DNA from: Antitrichia curtipendula
Lineage: Eukaryota > Streptophyta > Bryopsida > Hypnales > Leucodontaceae
Assembly: GCA_951230915.1 (NCBI GenBank)
Contig: OX579642.1
Location: 8,990,001-9,054,000, forward strand
Length of the DNA stretch: 64,000 nucleotides
Reading direction: 5' to 3'
Shown here: one piece after another, positions 59,306 through 64,000 of the stretch
Numbering within the stretch: position 1 is the first letter of the stretch
Layout: each line of letters begins with the position of its first letter
Notes under the pieces: model-generated
What the model saw: only the letters and a program-made list of their open reading frames with translations
Databases searched by the model: none
What the model was told of the DNA's origin: nothing
Position numbers and translations under genes: made by a program

Positions 59306-62300
59306 CTCACATAATAGCAAGTTACTTACAAGTCACCATCTAAAATAATCTTTAACATTTTAGATCTTGTAGGATATATCAAAATTAGACTTCTAGTACT
59401 TCTTACATAGGAATCAAAAATCTAGTACAAATGAATAATCAACGACGAGTTTTCACCCATTTTAAGCAATGAAAAACTTTAGAGCTATTAGGCAAATATT
59501 CTAAAAAAAATTCCAATGCAAAAGCATGCATTCAAGTTGTGATCCAAAATTTAAAAAAACTTTTGTTGTATAAATGCATCTCTTGAAGATAACAAGAATG
59601 ATATAACAAAATTATGTATTTAATATGCTATCTTTAAATTTCCATGAAAATCAAGTCCCTTTAGATAGATATGTTGTTTAAATGCTTTTTTTAGATGAAA
59701 ATTTAAAATTAAAAAAAATTAAATTAAATTAAATTTTTTAGGAAATTAAGATAGATTTTATAAATGCATGAAATTTTGAGTGATGTATAGACAATAGATC
59801 CAAAAGAAATTATATGATGATTATCTTATGTAAAATAAACTATGTATTATTTAGAGGTATACTTATTTATCTCAAAAAATATGACTTAGTATCTTATATA
59901 TGATTCTTGAAATTTCTCTTGGTTACTATAACTATGAGTATTTGAAAGCACTCTTTCTAACTAAAAGTCATTCAAGCTTTATATTGTGAATCAAAAATAA
60001 AATATAGCATGTAATAAGTTAACCCCTAAAGCCTCTTTGAGCTTTTTTTGAAATTGCTCTAAATTGAACAAAAAGACATCATTATAACAAGTTTTATCCA
60101 CTAGGAAAATTTCAGGCCTCAAAAAGGTTGCAAGTTTTGGATGGCAGCAATGCAAATCATGCAATTAGAGAAAAAATGACTATTTTTTTTTTTTTAATGT
60201 ATTTTTCCTTGGAATCTGATGCAGCACTACTAGTGCCTCATTTGAGCCACATCAAATCAGTTATTTTTTAAATATTTTTTTTTAATAAATATATACTTTT
60301 AATTTTTTAAATATTTGCACCACAAGATGCCAAAAATAAACAGTTAACAACCCTTTGTAGGGGTCAAATTTTTTCTAATGAATTTTTTTGAAATGTAATC
60401 GTATCAATTCAAATTAGACATGTTAGAAATCACATGAGAAAAAAACCCGCAACAATATCACTTATGGATTAAAAGATTATAATGTTTGATCATGAAGGTG
60501 TTAAAATTGTGAAAGTGATTTGAAGTCTTTTAATGCTTTTTTCACATTTCAAATCTAAAAAATTTGTCACCAAAAAAAATAGGAAGCTGAAGGACATAGC
60601 ATGCATAATGCATAATACCAATAAATTTATAACTTTTCAAAATGTACCCTACAATTTTTTTGAGTGAATTTCTAATGTGATTTTTTCTCCAAAATGTAGT
60701 GTATTTGAGGCTCATTTCCAATAGCCCTTAGTACTAGAAAATCAGGATTTGCAATGAAAACCTTTGCACAATATCTTGAACATAAAAATTGTAATCATTC
60801 ATTTTCAAAATCAAATTTTTAATCCTAGTACTAGACTTCAAAAATAATTTTTCAGAAATATGAATTATTAAAAATAGGAACTTGGTAAGGTTTTATTTTA
60901 ACTTCAAAGTATTGTTGGCACTAAAATTTAGTGCTTTGGGCAATTAGGAGGTTAGAACTTTAATGTTCACTTCCCAAATTCCAAATCCCATTGAAATCTC
61001 AAAATTTAATTTGTTGCGAGCTAAAAATTAGGACTTAGGGCCTCACACTACTTCAAAAGTCCAAAGTCCCACATCACTCTAAACCGCCTATAAGACTTAG
61101 AAGTTAGTAATGAAATCTTTTAGTAGCATATCCAAACTTTTCAAAACTATAAGAATTTAAAAACAAATATGAATTATAAGCAATAGTTGTGGATGAAATT
61201 AAACTTAGAGTTAGCCCAAATTATAAATGAATAATCATTGTATATTTCAACAAAAGTATAAAATTAGGAATCAAATAGAGAAGTAAATCAAAATTCCATA
61301 TCTACTTTAAAATATCCAAAAAAGTTGTTATTTACCAAGAATTAGATGGATGAATTTGAAATTGTTGAAATTCATGTAAAACTTTGAACTCATCTAGCTT
61401 CCGTATACAAATTCATATTTAAAAGTATTATATCATTTTGGAATTGACGCAATATTTATATCACATTTTGTAATCAAAATAAACACAAGAGTCAAGTAGA
61501 TCTCAAAGATTGGAGTTTTCTTCTTCAACTTGAATTGACAGCCTAAAGAGCCTATCTTCTGCATATTCTAACATTCACATTACACCATATCATATATCAT
61601 CACTCACAATCATTTACCAATATAATTAGAGACAATCATGATTTCATGGTTATAATAATTATGATTGATGGTCTCATGTAGTCAAATCGTTGAAGAAATA
61701 AATTGTTGTTTGTCGAATGACTTCATACATTGAACAAAATTTGATGGTGTGACTAAAGATTGACAACCAATGGTGATGTTACTGATTTCAATCATTATTG
61801 CATATTATAATCTAGAAATCTATTAAAAACACACACCAGTATGTTAGTGTTGATATGCATTCTAAGGTTTCCTATAAGTTTTTGTATCATAAGGGTTGTC
61901 ATTTTACTTCAATGTGTCAACCTCTTCTTGTGCTACTATCTATACTTGTGCTTAGGTTGTTGCTTTCTTTGGAGAATCTTTATTTTTCCTTATACGTTAA
62001 AATGGTTGTTGTAAGTTTATCCTTCACTTTGTATTCTTTATGCATTTATTTTTATTGATGTTGTTATACTAGTAATATATGATACTAAAACACATCTCTA
62101 TATTGTTACATATAGATATAATGTCTTAAAATTCATGTTGTTGTAAATGATAATTAGGTGTGTATTTGTGATTTGAAGTTTTCATTGCCAACAAATTTTA
62201 GCTTAGTTTAGGTTTTATCCCCCTAAAGGACTAGACGTTCAAATTTTGAGCAACAAATGAACACAAGCACATCCCAAGCACATAAATTTTTTTTTCCATC

Positions 62301-64000
62301 CATTTAAAAAAGAAAAAATTGTGTATTAATTCTTTAAAATTTGTACAGTATAGATTCTAAACATTCTATTATTGAATAGGCATTAGTAGGTCTAGCCTTG
62401 AAAAATAACCTTTTCATTTCAAAAAAAAATGACCCTTCAAAAAAACTCAATAAAAAAAGTAAAATAAAAATCTTCAAAAAATACTACAATTAAAACCCCA
62501 CATTTTAAACTTAAGAAAAAAATTCTTTTGAAAATCACAAATATTCAATCTACAGTCAATTTTAGAAGGAATTTTTTATTTTTGACTTCAAACTTTATTG
62601 AAAAATATTGGATTTTGTTTTAATTCATCTAATTGTATAGATGTGATCTACAAATCATATTTTACAACTATTTTTTGAGATTCATCATTAAATTATTATT
62701 CTGAGTTGCATTAATACATCTTCACAATTTTAGAAATCTAGACTACCGGTATCCGTGGTCCTTAAAGAATTAAGCTTCTAAACTGTAGTTGATTATGTTT
62801 TGGTAGTTCTTATTGTTTTATGAATACAACATGGCTTCATGCTGCAAGTGTGTAGAACTTCACTATATGACCATTTTGAGGGAAATTTTGGTGCATTAGG
62901 TAGTCTACTCTAAAACCGCCCATGTTCTAAAAGCGATCATAGGGGTATATTTTTCTTTCTTCAATGTACCAAAAATATACATTTCAAGAGACGATCGCTT
63001 TTAGTGACCACTGCATTTTAACTACAAAAATTCTTAACTAATTCCATAAAGGTCCAAATAATATGAAACGACTTGAATTAGGTGCCAATTCCATTTTTCT
63101 TCCTATGAAATTTTACTGAAAATTATTTTAAGGAGTTATTATTTATTAATTTTCCTCAAAAGACAATCAACTCCTAAATGGTTACTTCAGAGCAGACTAC
63201 CTTGTGAACTCTTATTGTTGAGACATTATATGGGTTATTGCCAATTTTTTGTAACTTGATTGGTTTTATGAAACATATTGAAATTCTTTTCTCAAAATTA
63301 TAGCTTCAATTTGATTTTCTTAAAGATATTGCATACACTAACTTAAAGTTGTATTATTGGTTGAAATTTCTTCAAAGGTGTGTTTTATATTAAAGATGTA
63401 ATTGGTTTCAAGATCTTGCTTCAAATGTCGGTATTTCATTGATTTAGTAAGGATTTCTATAGATACATAGATATGAAATATATTTTAGGATTTTGCATAG
63501 ATTGAGGAATTTGTAGATTTTTTAATTTTTAGATCAATAAGTTTTGAAGATTTCTATAAGATATCATAGCTACCATCAAATCATAGTATGTGTTACAATC
63601 TATCCAATTCTAAAATCTACTATAAATAGAGATACTAAATTATTTTTGAATATTTATAAAAAATTTATTATTATATATTTAAAAAATCTTACAAAAGGCA
63701 CATTGAAAAATCTTGCAGCTATACATTTTTACAATGTCATTACTAGTGGTAGTGATGCCATCACTATTACTATTTGTTAGAATCAATGATTCATATAAGA
63801 AAAAAGATAAGGTATTTGAAAACAGCTCATTGTGGTCAAAATTAGGAACTTGACCTTAAATGGGTGCTGAAATTTTTCAATTTTTCCCCACAGTAGTACA
63901 AGTGTGAGAAATAGTGAGAGCAATTGAAATTATGTTTTTTTGACAAAGTATGAATTTGCTATGAATTTTGAAGTGTTCAATGCATCATGGCCCAAAAGAG
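59306..64000. other. AT-rich terminal spacer with possible relatives of the TTAA elements
   Basis: No gene is supported. TTAACCCCTAAAGCCTCTTT at 60019 has the family terminus but no partner at 0.9 kb. TTATCCCCCTAAAGGACTAG (62216) and GTGGTCCTTAAAGAATTAA (ending 62773) may be degenerate inverted termini of a ~560-bp element. AAAGTCCCACATCACTC near 61050 resembles wording common in plant LTRs but has no supporting structure. Confidence 0.35.

Noticed and set aside
61030..61110. Wording AAAGTCCCACATCACTC as the promoter of an LTR retrotransposon.
   Set aside because: No second copy of this region exists in the window and no retroelement protein is nearby, so a short phrase alone is not enough.

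Overview
The window is nuclear DNA of a plant. It holds a LATERAL ORGAN BOUNDARIES domain (LBD) gene, a plant-type OSCA/CSC1-like channel gene and a BPI/LBP-type gene, all with canonical GT-AG introns, and it contains L1-type LINE tails and many non-autonomous DNA transposons. GC-richer gene islands sit in very AT-rich, repeat-filled spacers. I could not fix the species. A non-seed streptophyte (bryophyte or lycophyte grade) is plausible but is only an impression.

Layout: (1) About 2.1-7.0 kb, minus strand: an 11-exon OSCA/CSC1-like channel gene that splices in frame to 795 aa, preceded by a diverged tandem repeat array (7.14-8.16 kb). (2) About 8.5-39.7 kb: an AT-rich gene desert. Its main content is a family of 0.84-0.96 kb elements that begin TTAACCCCTAAA and end TTTAGGGGTTAA, with many degraded or truncated relatives. 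It also holds a 245-bp MITE with 22/23-matching inner termini, L1-like 3' tails, a LINE zinc-knuckle relic, a 636-bp inverted-repeat element flanked by 199-bp direct repeats, and minisatellites. (3) About 39.7-43.0 kb, plus strand: a two-exon LBD transcription factor (251 aa from the preferred start) with a tandem duplication inside its intron. (4) 44.9-50.3 kb, plus strand: a six-exon BPI/LBP (lipopolysaccharide-binding-like) secreted protein of 510 aa. A promoter repeat runs into its start codon, a minisatellite fills intron 1, and a long foldback lies in intron 2. (5) 53.2-58.4 kb, minus strand: a seven-exon coiled-coil protein gene of 657 aa that I do not recognise, followed downstream by a frameshifted, decayed duplicate of its own C-terminal module. 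(6) 58.4-64 kb: AT-rich spacer with a few MITE-like foldbacks and possible relatives of the TTAA elements.

The four genes show no operon-like or pathway relationship. The strongest candidate for something under-described is the TTAA/CCCC-ended transposon family. Its target site and termini match the piggyBac superfamily, a group that to my knowledge is poorly documented in land plants, and one subfamily carries a compensated subterminal hairpin.
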